64,000 nt of DNA, taken from positions 1,488,001 to 1,552,000 of the forward strand of contig CAWKMN010000003.1 in the NCBI GenBank assembly GCA_963850765.1. Reading direction: 5' to 3'. The translations under genes and the position numbers were made by a program. How positions within the stretch are numbered: the first letter of the stretch is position 1; each line of letters opens with the position of its first letter. Source of the DNA: CAWKMN01 sp963850765. Its GTDB lineage: Bacteria; Chloroflexota; Anaerolineae; Aggregatilineales; Aggregatilineaceae. The notes under the pieces were generated by a model. That model saw only the letters and a list, made by a program, of their open reading frames with translations. It ran no database searches and was not told the origin of the DNA. Positions 18,710-29,190 of this stretch are shown piece after piece.

Positions 18710-21700
18710 TTATCCAACGTTGGGAACGCCGCTGCAATCACCCGCCACACGCACCGAGGCCAGAATGGCCGAGATCCAGCCGTGCTGCCCATAATATTCC
18801 ACGCGCCACCACTGCGAATCGGCGCTGCGCCCGGTGATGTCGAGATTGCTGCCGGGGATAGCGGACCCCATGATCGAATAGCCAGTGCCCGGCCCCGAGC
18901 GGATATTGAGTTCCGCCGTGATGCGCGCGATACACGGGCTGCCCGTGGTGGCGGTCAGGGCGCGCGTAGGCGCTGCGGTCGGCACGTGAGTTGGTGCTGC
19001 GGTCGAGACAGCCCCGCCCGGTGCCCGAGTTGGTGCCGCCGTGCTGACGGCCACTACGGGTCCAGTGGGGGCCGGCCGCCAGTTAGGGCTGTCATTCCAC
19101 GATCGATCAACCACCAGCCGCCTCGGATTGCTGCCGTCCGGATTGATGACGTATACACTCCCCACTCCATCCCGATCCGTGGCAAACACAATCCCGCTGC
19201 CATCCGATGTCCACCCCGGCCACCAGTCATTGGACGCGGCACTGGTCAGATTGCGGAGATTTTGCCCGTCCGGATCCATCGTGTACACATCCCAGTTGCC
19301 GGTGCGGTTGGAGGCAAACACGATCGTGCGGCCGTCAGGGGACCATGCCGCCCAGGTATCATAACCCGGATCGTCGGTGAGCCGCCGGACATTCTCGCCA
19401 TCCGCGTCCATCATGTAGAGGTCATTGTTTCCGCCGCGCTCGGACGTGAACACGATCTGCCGGCCATCGGGCGACCAGACGGCATTTCCATCCCCGCCCG
19501 AAGAATTTGTCAGGTTGCGGGGATTGCTGCCGTCGGCGTTCATCACCCAGACCTCGCCATTCCCGCTGCGATCCGAATAGAACAGGATCTGCCGGCCATC
19601 GGGCGACCAGACCGGGCCATAATCGGTGTCGTGGTTGTTGGTCAGGTTATGCAGGTTGCTGCCGTCCGCATTCATCACATAGATTTCGTTATTGCCATCG
19701 CGCAGCGAATAAAATGCCAGCCGGGTACCGTCGGGGGACCACGCGGGATTTCCATCATCGGCCGGATTGCGCGTCAGATTCCGCGCGCCGCTGCCGTCCG
19801 CATTCATGACATAGATTTCCTGGTTGCCATCCCGTTGAGAGACAAAGGACAACTGGCCGCTGCCTCCGCCAAATGGTGTGGGCGTCGGGCTGTAGATCGA
19901 CGTTGGCGACGGCGTTAAGGTTGCGGTGGGCGTGCGGGTCGGCGTCTGCGTCGGCGTGGCCGTTTGTGTAGCGGTTGGTGTGCTCGTCGGCGTCTGGGTG
20001 GGCGCAGCAGTCTCCGTGGGCGTTGGTGTATCCGTAGCCGTTGGCGATGGGGACGGCGTATCCGTCCAGGCTTCCGCCGTCTGCGTCAGGCGCTCATTCG
20101 CCATCGCTTCGACGGTCTGTTGGGTATCCGGGGTGGGCGTCGCCGTGAAACTCTCCGCTGTCTGTGTCTGCTGCTCGTTAAAGAGCGCCTCCGCGGTCGC
20201 GGTGAAATCCGGCGTATCGATTGGAGTCTCAGTCGCCGTGCTCGTCGGCTCGTCCGTCGGCGTATCAGTTGCCGTCGGTGTGGGCGTATCCGGCAGAATC
20301 ACGATCTGCGGCGGTGTTGCGCTGGGTGCCGATGTGGATTTCTGCGGTCGGAGACGAGGTGTCGCGGTTGCAACGTTGGCTCGTCGGTCGGAGCCGGTGA
20401 TTTCGGTCGCATCAGGTCGTTCGCGATCGGCGCATTTTAGGCGTTACTTCGCGTGTTTCCTGGGGCGTAATGGCCGGCGTTTCGCGCTCCACCGCTTCCG
20501 CCGTGTCTGGCGGTGTATTCGACGGTGACAACGCTGCTGCTGTCGCTTCCGGTGGAGTCTCTGACGCTGTCACGGTCGCAGAGGCCGCTTCTGAAGGCGT
20601 ATCGCTGGGCAGGATGACGACCGCCACACCGGTCGCGCTGGCGGACGACGTCATCTCCTCTGGGCCCGGCGTATTCGGGACAACCGCCCCCGTATCCTTG
20701 TCATTATCATCCCCGCCGCCACCAAACAACAGCCAGGCCGCCGCGGCGAGCACCGCGATCAGCAAGACCAGCGCACCCGACAATGCCGATCGCCGCCGGT
20801 AAAACGGCTTCTGCGCAGGCAGCACATCCAGTTTGCCCAGATAGGTTGGCTCGCCGACGGCGCCGCTCTTCGGTGTGGGGATCAGCGATACGGGCGGAGC
20901 AACCCGCTTCGGCGTGAGCGGGACCGTGAAAAAATCCGTTTTGCCCTCCGGTGCTCCGGCAATCGAACGCTCGAAAGCCTGGGCGAATGCCGCCACGGTT
21001 GGGAAACGGTCGTCCGCGGATTTCGCCAGCGCGCGTTCCAGAACCAGCGTCGGCGCGTCCGGCAGATCGGGACGAAAAACGTTGGGCGCGGTGGGAGATT
21101 CATTCAGATGTTTGTGCATCAGCCCATAAGGTGTGGGCGCTTCAAACGGCACCCGCCCGGTGAGCAGTTGGTAGATGGTCACACCAAGCGCATATTGATC
21201 GGTAGCGGGCGTGGGCTGTTCGGCGCGCCACTGCTCCGGGGCCATATACAGCGGGGTGCCCAACATCGAGCCGGCAGCGGTCAGCGAGCTGGTGCTCGCC
21301 AGCAGCTTGGCGATCCCAAAATCCACCAGGAACGCATTGCCCTGGTGATCGAACATGATGTTGTTGGGCTTGATGTCGCGGTGGATCACGCCGCGGCTGT
21401 GCGCGTAATCAAACGCCCCGGCAAGCTGGTTCAGGAGACTGGCAATATCGTTCAGCGACGGGAGCGCCTGCTGTTTAACATCGCGCCGGTAAACCCGATC
21501 CGCCAGGGTCCCCCCGGTGAGCAGGCGCATCACGATATAACTGGTATCGTCCTGCACCCCATAGTCATACACCGGGATGATATGCGGATGCTCCAGCGAG
21601 GCCGCGGTTTCGGCTTCCTGGTGGAACCGCTGGACAAAATCGGCTTCGGAAGCCAGGTTGATCGGCAGCACCTTGACGGCCACCATTCGGCTGAGTGTCT

Positions 21701-21800
21701 TTTGATAGGCGCGATAGACGGCTCCCATGCCGCCCACGCCCAACACCTCGCGCAGTTCGAACTGGCCCAACATATGCCCTGAAAGGTTATGCGCGCTCAT
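18710..21800 (-). CDS. Membrane Ser/Thr protein kinase with extracellular TolB-type propeller and SH3b domain (frame changes in linker)
   Basis: Starts at ATG 21800 (MSAHNLSGHMLGQFELREVLG); an upstream extension lacks kinase character. Kinase domain residues 13-280: glycine loop GVGGMG, K43, HRD 140-142, DFG 160-162, APEQW, all intact, so active. A transmembrane helix near 370-390 leads to a Thr/Pro/Glu stalk that changes frame at 20310-20410. After it come six PD40/TolB blades, each with a xxYVMNADGS(N)xxNLT and WSPDG pair (about 19850-19080), a Thr/Pro/Ala linker, and a C-terminal SH3b domain (LNIRSGPGTGYSI, WWRVEYYGQHGWI) to 18710. Without the indels it is one protein of about 1,025 residues: kinase inside, propeller outside. 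Read as two genes, the propeller half would have no signal peptide, which argues for one. It lies between the PP2C and WXG100 genes. Confidence 0.82.
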
Positions 21801-21946
21801 GCTTTTTCTGCCGTTTGACCCCAAAAAACGATAGGTGTAGACGAGAGTATAGCGGAGTGCAGGTCTGCATCCAAAACGCACCACAAGAGTTAAAAATGTA
21901 TTGACGAGACGGTGACGAGATTTTTAGAAATTTTTTATTGAATTAC

Positions 21947-22010
21947 TTGACATTTTTTACTGTTCAGGCGCATAGTTCGCTTGACAAAGCATGACCAGTC
22001 ATCCTACACT
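21947..22010 (+). promoter_or_regulatory. AT-rich promoter region of the WXG100 operon
   Basis: The 339-base divergent gap 21801-22139 between kinase and WXG100 genes holds no gene. It is strikingly AT-rich from 21901 to 21960. Two TTGACA hexamers occur: 21947-21952, 18 bases before CATAGT (21971-21976), and 21981-21986, 18 bases before TACACT (22005-22010). The second is the better promoter; the leader to the first WXG100 ATG would be about 120 bases. Confidence 0.5.
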
Positions 22011-22139
22011 GACATTAGATCGTACCGCAGCTATACGCCGGGGTATTCACAGGGAGGAACCTCGACAAATATCGCGCCAGTACAAGCACCATCTCAATAA
22101 ATGCCATCGACAGTCACCATGAATAGGTAGGAGGTCAGT

Positions 22140-22445
22140 ATGCCCGGCAGCAAAATTCAGGCGAACTATGATGATCTCGCCAGTATTGCGAATCAGTTCG
22201 CACAGGAATCCTCAGCTACCGAACAGCTAACCAACCAGATCCTCAGCCTGGTCGGTGAACTGGAAGGCGGCGGCTGGATCGGAAAGGGCGCGGAGTCGTT
22301 TTATGCTGAACTGCACGACGAAGTAGAACCGGGCCTCAATCGGCTGGTTCAGGCCCTCGACGACGCCAGCAGTGCCATCAAACAGATCAGCAACATCGTG
22401 TCGCAAGCCGAACAGGAAGCCAGCGGCTGGTTTAACAGACGCTAG
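22140..22445 (+). CDS. WXG100-family protein 1 (ESAT-6-like)
   Basis: 101 residues, the usual length of the family, predicted as two amphipathic helices joined by a turn that carries W46-I47-G48, the WXG motif. Such proteins form four-helix dimers and are exported by type VII systems through an FtsK/SpoIIIE-type ATPase, which is encoded 2.5 kb away. A perfect AGGAGG lies just before the ATG. No YxxxD/E signal is seen at the C-terminus (it ends ASGWFNRR), so export recognition may differ from mycobacteria. It is the first of four small genes in a row with gaps of 53, 19 and 40 bases, surely one transcript. It probably pairs with the next, Trp-less protein. Confidence 0.88.
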   Translation: MPGSKIQANYDDLASIANQFAQESSATEQLTNQILSLVGELEGGGWIGKGAESFYAELHDEVEPGLNRLVQALDDASSAIKQISNIVSQAEQEASGWFNRR

Positions 22446-22498
22446 TCCTGTTTGAAACGGCCATTTGACGCTTTGAAACGTCAAGGAGAGGGAACACT

Positions 22499-22789
22499 AT
22501 GCCAGATGTACAGATGGATTATGACCTGATGCAGGACATGGGCCGCCTTTTCCGGCAGGGCGCTCAGCAGCTTGGCGACACGATCAAGACCATGCAGGGA
22601 ATCGCCAATCAGCTTGAAGATGGAGCGCTGCTCGGTCAGGCGGGCGACTCACTCGCCGCGGCCATCCGCGACCAGCTCAACTCGCGTATTGCGCGCCTGC
22701 AAGACAAACTCGATGAGCTGTCGATGGACGTCTATGGCGCGATGAGCGATATGCACGAGGGCGACGAAAAGGCCGAAGGGCTGTTCTAG
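22499..22789 (+). CDS. WXG100-size protein 2, turn motif LLG (no Trp)
   Basis: 96 residues, helix-turn-helix of the WXG100 type, but the turn reads L44-L45-G46 (GALLGQAGDS) in place of WxG. It shares its opening (V-x-MDYD) and closing acidic DGDE/GDM region with protein 4 of this cluster, so these two are relatives, while proteins 1 and 3 form the Trp-bearing set. SD AAGGAGAGG about 8 bases before ATG. The likely role is partner subunit in a heterodimer with protein 1, as CFP-10-like proteins pair with ESAT-6-like ones. Confidence 0.82.
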   Translation: MPDVQMDYDLMQDMGRLFRQGAQQLGDTIKTMQGIANQLEDGALLGQAGDSLAAAIRDQLNSRIARLQDKLDELSMDVYGAMSDMHEGDEKAEGLF

Positions 22790-22808
22790 GCGGGAAAGGT
22801 GAAACGAC

Positions 22809-23132
22809 ATGTCTATCTTTAGCTGTGTCATGGGTGAAGTGCAGGACATCGTCAGTCAGGTCGTGTCTCAGGCTAACATCGTGGATGACATGATGGGTGG
22901 CATTCGCGGTGGGATGCAGCCGATTGTCGGTGGGGCCTGGACTGGCCAGGGCGCTGAAGCCTTTATCGACGAAGTACAGTCGCGTCTGATTCCCGAAATC
23001 ACGGCGCTGATCTCTTCGATCGGGGGTTTTGGCGGGGGTATCACATCGGCTATGGACGTTATTTCGCAAGCCGACAGTGATGCGCATAACGTGGCGAACA
23101 ATCTGGCCGACGTCTTTGGATCGATCTTCTAG
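22809..23132 (+). CDS. WXG100-family protein 3
   Basis: 107 residues with W44-T45-G46 at the turn (GGAWTGQGAEAFIDEV), followed by a second helix. Glycine-rich stretches at 29-35 and 74-80 are unusual for the family and may loosen the helices. Its start overlaps no upstream gene (19-base gap); the weak SD AAAGGTG is about six bases away. It is likely to pair with protein 4, and to be exported. Confidence 0.85.
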   Translation: MSIFSCVMGEVQDIVSQVVSQANIVDDMMGGIRGGMQPIVGGAWTGQGAEAFIDEVQSRLIPEITALISSIGGFGGGITSAMDVISQADSDAHNVANNLADVFGSIF

Positions 23133-23172
23133 CCCGGTATGCCTGCGGGTTCTGACCATTAGGAGGTAAAAC

Positions 23173-23466
23173 ATGGCCGAAGTCTCAATGGATTATGACG
23201 CCGTACAGCAGCTGGCTCAGGGCTTCCGCACCTCTGCCGAGACGCTCGAAGGGGTGAGCAAGGCGCTGGAAGTGGCGATCGCGATTCTCAAGGCGTCCGC
23301 CTTTTTCGGGCTGGTCGGCAATGCGGCTCTGGCGATGTATCTGGAAGGTATTAAGCCGAACGTGGATAAGCTGGCGGCGACGTGTGACGAGTTCAATCTG
23401 GATCTGCTCGGTGCAATTTCCGCCATCCGTGACGGGGATATGTCCGGCTCGCAGCGGTTTGTCTAG
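23173..23466 (+). CDS. WXG100-size protein 4, turn motif FFG (no Trp)
   Basis: 97 residues, preceded by a perfect TAGGAGG. The opening MAEVSMDYDAVQQLAQGF matches protein 2, and the turn is F44-F45-G46. Predicted helical hairpin; it ends with an acidic DGDMSGSQRFV tail. It closes the four-gene operon. A paralogue of protein 2, probably a partner of protein 3. Confidence 0.8.
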   Translation: MAEVSMDYDAVQQLAQGFRTSAETLEGVSKALEVAIAILKASAFFGLVGNAALAMYLEGIKPNVDKLAATCDEFNLDLLGAISAIRDGDMSGSQRFV

Positions 23467-23531
23467 CCCCTATCCCCCAACACCTTTCTCCAGGCGTGCT
23501 CTGCACGCACGGGGAAAGGGGAGGGGCTAAT
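23464..23531 (+). repeat. GC-rich imperfect inverted repeat closing the WXG100 operon
   Basis: TAGCCCCT at 23464 pairs with AGGGGCTA near 23531; inner CCTTTCTCC/GGGGAAAGG and CGTGC-TCT-GCACG arms continue the fold into one long hairpin. Related CCCTCTCC/GGGGAGAGG fragments occur at 18.5, 38.2 and 52.9 kb, so this belongs to a dispersed repeat family and may also stop transcription. Confidence 0.55.
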
Positions 23532-23559
23532 TCACGGGAACATTCGCTCAATGCCAGTA

Positions 23560-23584
23560 ATTAGAGTGCATGACACACTCTAAT
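23560..23584. repeat. Nine-pair hairpin after the WXG100 operon
   Basis: ATTAGAGTG and CACTCTAAT flank a seven-base loop. It has no T-run on either side, so a terminator role is doubtful; a second hairpin (GGGGCAGG/CCTGCCCC, 23615-23638) follows. Gap 23467-23696 holds only these repeats. Confidence 0.45.
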
Positions 23585-23696
23585 CCGCATTTCCGACGAG
23601 GTGGGTCTGTTGGTGGGGCAGGTGTACATGCCTGCCCCTGCGCGTGTCTATAGGGTTTTGGCCCCGTCTCCCGGCTGTGGGGCGCGATTCAGAGGG

Positions 23697-24773
23697 CTAG
23701 CTCCCAATCAGCGCCACGACCAGGATCAGCACCACAGCCACGATGGCGAGCAGCACGATCAGCGCGGCGACGCGCCGGTTGAACGTCCGCCAGCGCCGTT
23801 TTTCGGCCGGAACCTCGCCAAATTTCTGGCGGAGCAGCCGGGCAAACAGCACGACGTTCTGCTGGCGCTGGTCGGGCCGGCGATCCACCGCCTGCGCGAC
23901 AATGTGATGAAGCTCCTCGGCCAGATCGGTACGGCTCAGCGGTTCAGGTATCCCCTGCACTACCGCCTCCCGGATGTCGTCCTCTTTGCGCTGCTGGAAC
24001 CGAAACGCCGGGTGGCCGGCCAGCATCTCATACAGCAGCAGACCCAGGCCATACACATCGGCGGCGAACGTCGCCGGGCCGTTGGGACTGATCAGCTCGG
24101 GCGCGGTGTAGGACGCGACGCCAAAGCGCCGCACCCACGCCGGGTCGAGCGGCTGCTGTTCGCCCAGCAAGCCCAGATCCAGCAGCATCGGCCGGGGTAT
24201 CCCCTCGCGATCGGTCCGCACGAACACCGCGTCCGGCGTCAGGTTGAGATGCAGCTTGTTCGCCTTGAGGTGCAAATACGCGATCGCATCTGCCAGACTG
24301 ATCGTGATCCAGGCGGCGTGCTGGTACCAGGGCTGCGGGTTCCTGAACAGCATGTCGCGCAGAAATTCGCCCTTCGCATGGGCGAAGACTTCATAGTACT
24401 TGGTCTCATCCCGGAAAACGGTTTTTCCGTAGGGCCGCTGCCGGATGTCCGACTGCTGGTACGCGGGCAGCAGCACCGGCAGCATCGGATGCGGCCGGGC
24501 CTGGGCCAGTTCCGCCAGCGTGCGCGCTTCCCGCCGGAGATGATCCTGGCAGTTGTTATGCGCTACCTTGAGCAGCACCATCTCATTCCCGCGCCGCGCT
24601 TCATACAGGGCCGACGTCCGCAGAATGCGCATCAGCCGGACCACCTCAATATCACCCAGGCATTCGCCATAATCAAAAATGAGCGGCAGATCGCCCGCGG
24701 GACAGTCGGGTTCCTGGCACCACATATTTCCATCCGGGGACATTCGTTGGCAGACCGTACAGACGCGCTTCAC
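23697..24773 (-). CDS. Zinc-ribbon, tail-anchored protein pseudokinase
   Basis: 358 residues from a GTG start. A four-cysteine zinc ribbon (C5, C8, C19, C24) comes first. Then a kinase-like fold (about 35-320) keeps the beta-3 lysine (VLLKVAH, K69), the SYTAPE activation-segment end and the ADVYGLGLLLYEM helix. The catalytic loop is H175-L-N177 where active kinases have HRD, and the metal loop is D199-L-G. Loss of the catalytic aspartate suggests a pseudokinase or a very weak enzyme. The last 26 residues are one hydrophobic helix with only GS after it, so it is anchored by its tail with the kinase fold in the cytoplasm. It lies between the WXG100 operon and the EssC-like motor. In Firmicutes type VII systems EssB/YukC is also a membrane protein with a pseudokinase fold, so an analogous role is possible, though the layout differs. 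Confidence 0.78.
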   Translation of the reverse strand: MKRVCTVCQRMSPDGNMWCQEPDCPAGDLPLIFDYGECLGDIEVVRLMRILRTSALYEARRGNEMVLLKVAHNNCQDHLRREARTLAELAQARPHPMLPVLLPAYQQSDIRQRPYGKTVFRDETKYYEVFAHAKGEFLRDMLFRNPQPWYQHAAWITISLADAIAYLHLKANKLHLNLTPDAVFVRTDREGIPRPMLLDLGLLGEQQPLDPAWVRRFGVASYTAPELISPNGPATFAADVYGLGLLLYEMLAGHPAFRFQQRKEDDIREAVVQGIPEPLSRTDLAEELHHIVAQAVDRRPDQRQQNVVLFARLLRQKFGEVPAEKRRWRTFNRRVAALIVLLAIVAVVLILVVALIGS

Positions 24774-24804
24774 GGCTTTATTCCGATCCTTTCAACCAGC
24801 TTGC

Positions 24805-24833
24805 TTGACACGGTTGATCGCTTGTGCCAGAAT
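24805..24833 (+). promoter_or_regulatory. Candidate promoter of the EssC-like gene
   Basis: A perfect TTGACA (24805-24810) lies 17 bases before CAGAAT (24828-24833), a fair -10. It falls in the 154-base gap between the divergent pseudokinase and motor genes. Confidence 0.4.
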
Positions 24834-24927
24834 AGCGAACAGGTAGGACATCTGCTAGTATAAAGTACAGCGTTCTGGCTCTGATGTCAACCTGCCCACC
24901 CGTGATCTTTGGAGAAAGCGCTCGCTC

Positions 24928-27900
24928 ATGCCTGAGTTTGCCAGCCGCCCCCCACGGATTCAGCCGGAACTTCCTTTTGGTGAGGTGACGGTTCCCAGCC
25001 CGCCAGCTTCAGAAACGGGCGGACGCCAGCAAATACTCCAGCTCGCCCTGCCACTGGTCACGATCATCGGCTATGTGTTCGTCAGCGCGATGGGCCAGGG
25101 CCGCAGCATGCTGCTGCTGATCCCGATGGGCTTGTCGGTCATCGCCTCGTCAGGAGCGGCCCTGTGGACCCTGAGGCGCAACAACCGGATCGAAGCCGAA
25201 AAACGCGCCGCCTACGCGCAGCGGCTGGCGGAACTGCGCCAGGAAATGATCGCCTCTCACGACATGCAGCGCCGCTTTTACCTCTATAACTACCCGGAGC
25301 CCAACACCGTGCTGCAAATCGCCGCCGACCGCGATTATCAGCGGGCCGGGCTGCGCCTGTGGGAGCGCCGCACGTCGGACAGCGACTTCGGCGCGCTCCG
25401 GTTAGGGATCGGCACGCGGCCCTCGACGGTCACGTATTCCGTCGGGCAGGGCGGCAGCACCGAATTTGACAATCCCCAGATGAAAGACGCGCTCAAGCTG
25501 GTGCAGGACTTGCTGTTCGTGACGGATGTGCCGGTCACGATTCCGCTCCGCCGGTATATCAAGCCAGATGATCCTGTGGCGAACTCGGAACGGAGCGACG
25601 GCGATCCCACCGGCCAATCCATTGATGCGCGCTCCGCGATTGGCGTAGCCGGCGAGGACCGCGAAAAAACCTACCAGTTTATTCGCTCAATGATGGCGCA
25701 CTTTGCCGCCTTCCAGGCCCCGACGGATGCGCGGCTGTTCGTGGTCGGCGCGCCGGAAGCGCGATCTCCATGGGAATGGGCGCGCTGGCTGCCGCACTGC
25801 AATACCTCGCGCAACCAGCAGGGCACCGGCGACCAGCTTTGTTTTGAACAGGATAAAGTGCGCCGCTTCTGGGATGATCTCCAGACCGAACTTGAGCGCC
25901 GCCAGCTTCGCCTCGCGGATCAGGGACAACCAGACCGATCCCACCCTGCCGCATCTGCTCGTCGTCGTGGACGGGCTGACGGCCAAGGGCGAAGTCTCGC
26001 CGCTGAACGAAGTCCAGGCCGAGGCGTCCGTGTCGATCCTGCTTCAGCGCGGGCCGCAGTTGGGCGCGTCGATCCTGTTCGTCGTGGCGGATCGCAGCCA
26101 GGTTCCGAGCGACTGTCGCGCCGTGATCGAGATCGAGCCGACCGAAGGCTCGGTCATGTTCCGTTATGCGGAAACGGGCGTGAATACGGCGCGTTACGTG
26201 GGCGTCGCCGATGAACTGGACGCGCAGCGGGCCGATCAGGAATTCGCGCGCAAACTCGCACCGCTGGCCGTCCGCACCACCTACGGCGCGGATCTGGCGA
26301 CCGCGGTCACGCTGCTCGAAATGGGGCGCTGGACCACCGTCGAAGAGATCCCACTGCTGGACAACTGGCAGTCAACGCGCGCGCCTGAACGAACCGAATG
26401 GCTCAGCGTGCCGATCGGCCTGATGCCCGGCAACAAGGTCCGCGAATTAGTCTTCTCGGCGGATGGCGACGGCGTGCATGGCATGATCGCCGGGACCACC
26501 GGCTCGGGCAAATCGGAGCTTCTGCTGACGCTGATCGTCGGGCTGGCAGCGAAATACGATCCCAGCGTGATCAATTTTGTGCTGGTGGACTATAAAGGCG
26601 GCGCGGCTTTCGATCCGTTCCGCACGCTGCCCCACTGCGTGGATATCGTGACCAACCTGCAAGGCACCGCCGGGATCCGCACCTTCACCGCGCTGCGCTC
26701 CGAGCTTAACCGGCGCAGTAAGCTGATCGCCGATACGAACTCCAAGCATATCGTCCATTACCGCCAGAGAGGGCTGCACCTCACCCGCGAGCCGTTCCCC
26801 TTCCTGTTCATTATCGTGGACGAGTTCGCGGAAATGGTGAAAGAAAACCCCGACTTCAAGGCGCAGTTGGACAGCATCACGCGCCTGGGCCGTGCGCTCG
26901 GTGTCACGCTCATCACGGCGACGCAGCGGCCCGCCGGGGCCGTGACCGACCAGATGCGCGCCAACATGAAGTTCCGCATCTGCCTGCGCGTTGAAACGAT
27001 GGAAGACAGCCGCGAACTGCTGCGCCGCTCGGATGCAGCCTTCCTGCCGCCGAACATCCCCGGCCGCGCCTATGTGCAGGTTGGCAATGAAAACGTGGAA
27101 CTGATGCAGGTCGCGCGGGCTGGGGGTCCCTACTCCGGGCCGCAGATCGACGCGACGCCGCCCGTGATCTGGCTGAACCGGCAGCGCGGCGATGCCCAGG
27201 CGCGCCCGGCCGGGTCGCTGCAAGAAGCGCCGGCGCTCTCGGATGTGATCGTCGAGATCATGGCGCGGCTGGCCCAGAGCAACCCGGATATTGAGCTGCA
27301 GAAAAAACCCTGGCCGGATCCGCTGCCGGGGTATCTGCCGCTCGACGTCGAATATATCGGCCAGGAAACGGAGCGCAACCCGCTGCTGCCGCTGAACCTG
27401 GCGGTCCGGGCGTGGCTGCGTGACGAGGGCGGCTGGCCGGGCGTTAATTGGCTTGAGGACGGGATGCGCGCGGTGGTCGGCCTGATCGATAACCCGATCC
27501 GCGCCGAACAGCTTTTGCTCCGCCTGGACCTGACGCGCGGCCATGTGGTGATCTTCGGCGCGTCGGGCTGGGGTAAAACCACCTTCCTGCGCACGCTGAT
27601 CACCAGTCTGGTCGCCACCCACTCGCCCGACGAACTACACATGTACTTCTTCGACTTCGGCGGGCGCGGGCTGGACGTGCTCGAAGCCCTGCCGCATCGC
27701 GGCGCGTCGATTTCGCCCTCCGAAGAGGAGCGTGTTCAACGGCTGCTGCGCCGGCTGGAAGGCATGCTTGAAGAGCGCAAATCGCTGCTGAGCCAGGCGC
27801 GGGTGGATAACCTGAGCACGTATAACGCTGCCCATCCCGACAACGTTCAGCCCGCGATCCTGTTTGTCATCGACAACTTCGCGGAGTTCAAAGAGAACTA

Positions 27901-29180
27901 CGAGAACCTGATGGACAAGATGATCTCCGTCGCGCGCGATGGCCGCGCGTACGGCGTGCATCTCGTCGTCACCGCCGAGCAGGCCAGCGCCCTGCCGGGT
28001 AAGCTGTACAGCCTGTTCACCGAACGGATCGCCCTCAAGCTGGCGGATGCCACCGATTACGCGGGCGATCGTGGGGCGCGGCGTGCCCGGTGCATGTTGA
28101 TACGCCGGGCGCGGCTTTTTGTCGGTGGCACGCTCGCCGCTGGAATTCCAGACCGCCACCCCCGTTAGCATCTCGGCAGAAGAAGAAGCCGAAGGGATGG
28201 ACGAAAACACCAAGCTCTCGATGCTGGCCCAACTGATGAATACGGTCTGGGAAGGCCAGCGCCCCGAGGCGATCGACGTGCTGCGCTCGATCATCCCGCT
28301 GCGCAGCGTGTTAGCCGATGCTCCGGTGAGCGCGAAGCGGATCGAAACCATCATCGGCCTCGAAGATCTGGAACTGAAACCGGCGCGGCTGGATTTGCAG
28401 CTGCGCGGCCCGCATTTTGTCGTGGTCGGTCCACCGCTGTGCGGCAAGACGACCGCGCTGCGCTCGTGGGTGCTGTCGTTGGCGCACAGCTACACGCCGG
28501 ATCAGGTGGCGCTGGTGCTGATCGACTTCCAGCAGCGCCTGTTCAAATACGGCGGCCAGCATACGCTTGGCGATCTGCCCCATGTGCTGAGCACCGTATC
28601 CGAAAAAGAGCAGATCAGGACGGTGATCGACAACCTGAAGTACGAGTATACGGCATGGCCGGGCGGCCAACCCCACCCGGAGATCTTTGTCATCGCGGAC
28701 AACTACGACGATTTTGGCAACGTGCTCGGCACGCCGACGCGCGCCACGGAATACGGCGAACTGGCCGAACTGGCCCGCAAGTATGGACCCGAAGGGCTGC
28801 ATTTTGTACTGTGCGGATCGCTCGGCATCCTGCGCTCGCCGGATGACCTGATGAAACAGGTGGTCGCGCCGCGCTACGGGCTGGGACTGGATGCGTCGGA
28901 TGCGCCGGGCGCGCTGGGCGGGCGGGTGCGCGGCGGCAGCGGTGATGAGTTCCCACCAGGACGCGGCTACGTGGTTAAGGCCGGACGGGTCGCTATGATT
29001 CAGACCGCCATTCCGCACGACGAAAGCGATCTCGAAGGCTCGCTGGATGGCTGGGTCGATGAGCTGATCGGGCGCTACCCGGATCGCGCCCGCTGGTACA
29101 TGGAGATCAATCCGCCGGCAAAGCCTGAACCTGAACCGGCCGAGCCTGCTGAAGAAAAAGCCGGGGTTGCGCCCCGCTAG
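24928..29180 (+). CDS. EccC/EssC-type FtsK/SpoIIIE ATPase of a type VII-like secretion system (frame changes at ~25.9 and ~28.1 kb)
   Basis: About 1,417 codons, close to mycobacterial EccC. Two helices (residues 36-55 and 60-81) precede a stalk region with RLWERRTSDSDFGALRLGIG, a signature of this family. Three ATPase domains follow. Domain 1 has Walker A GTTGSGKS (26492-26515) and Walker B FLFIIVDEFAEM. Domain 2 has GASGWGKT (about 27557-27580) and ILFVIDNFAEF. Domain 3 has GPPLCGKT (about 28429-28452) and EIFVIADNYDDF. Domains 2 and 3 lack the glutamate after the Walker B aspartate, so only domain 1 looks fully catalytic. No N-terminal FHA pair as in staphylococcal EssC; here FHA is on the next gene. 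One indel near 25910 and more near 28065-28115 break the frame, but the protein reads on cleanly after each. It should power export of the WXG100 proteins. The next gene begins 10 bases later. Confidence 0.88.
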
Positions 29181-29190
29181 AGGCCAGACG

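Noticed and set aside
18710..20302. TolB-propeller frame as a separate gene from the kinase
   Set aside because: It has no signal peptide or SD, and begins in the middle of the Thr/Pro stalk that continues from the kinase.
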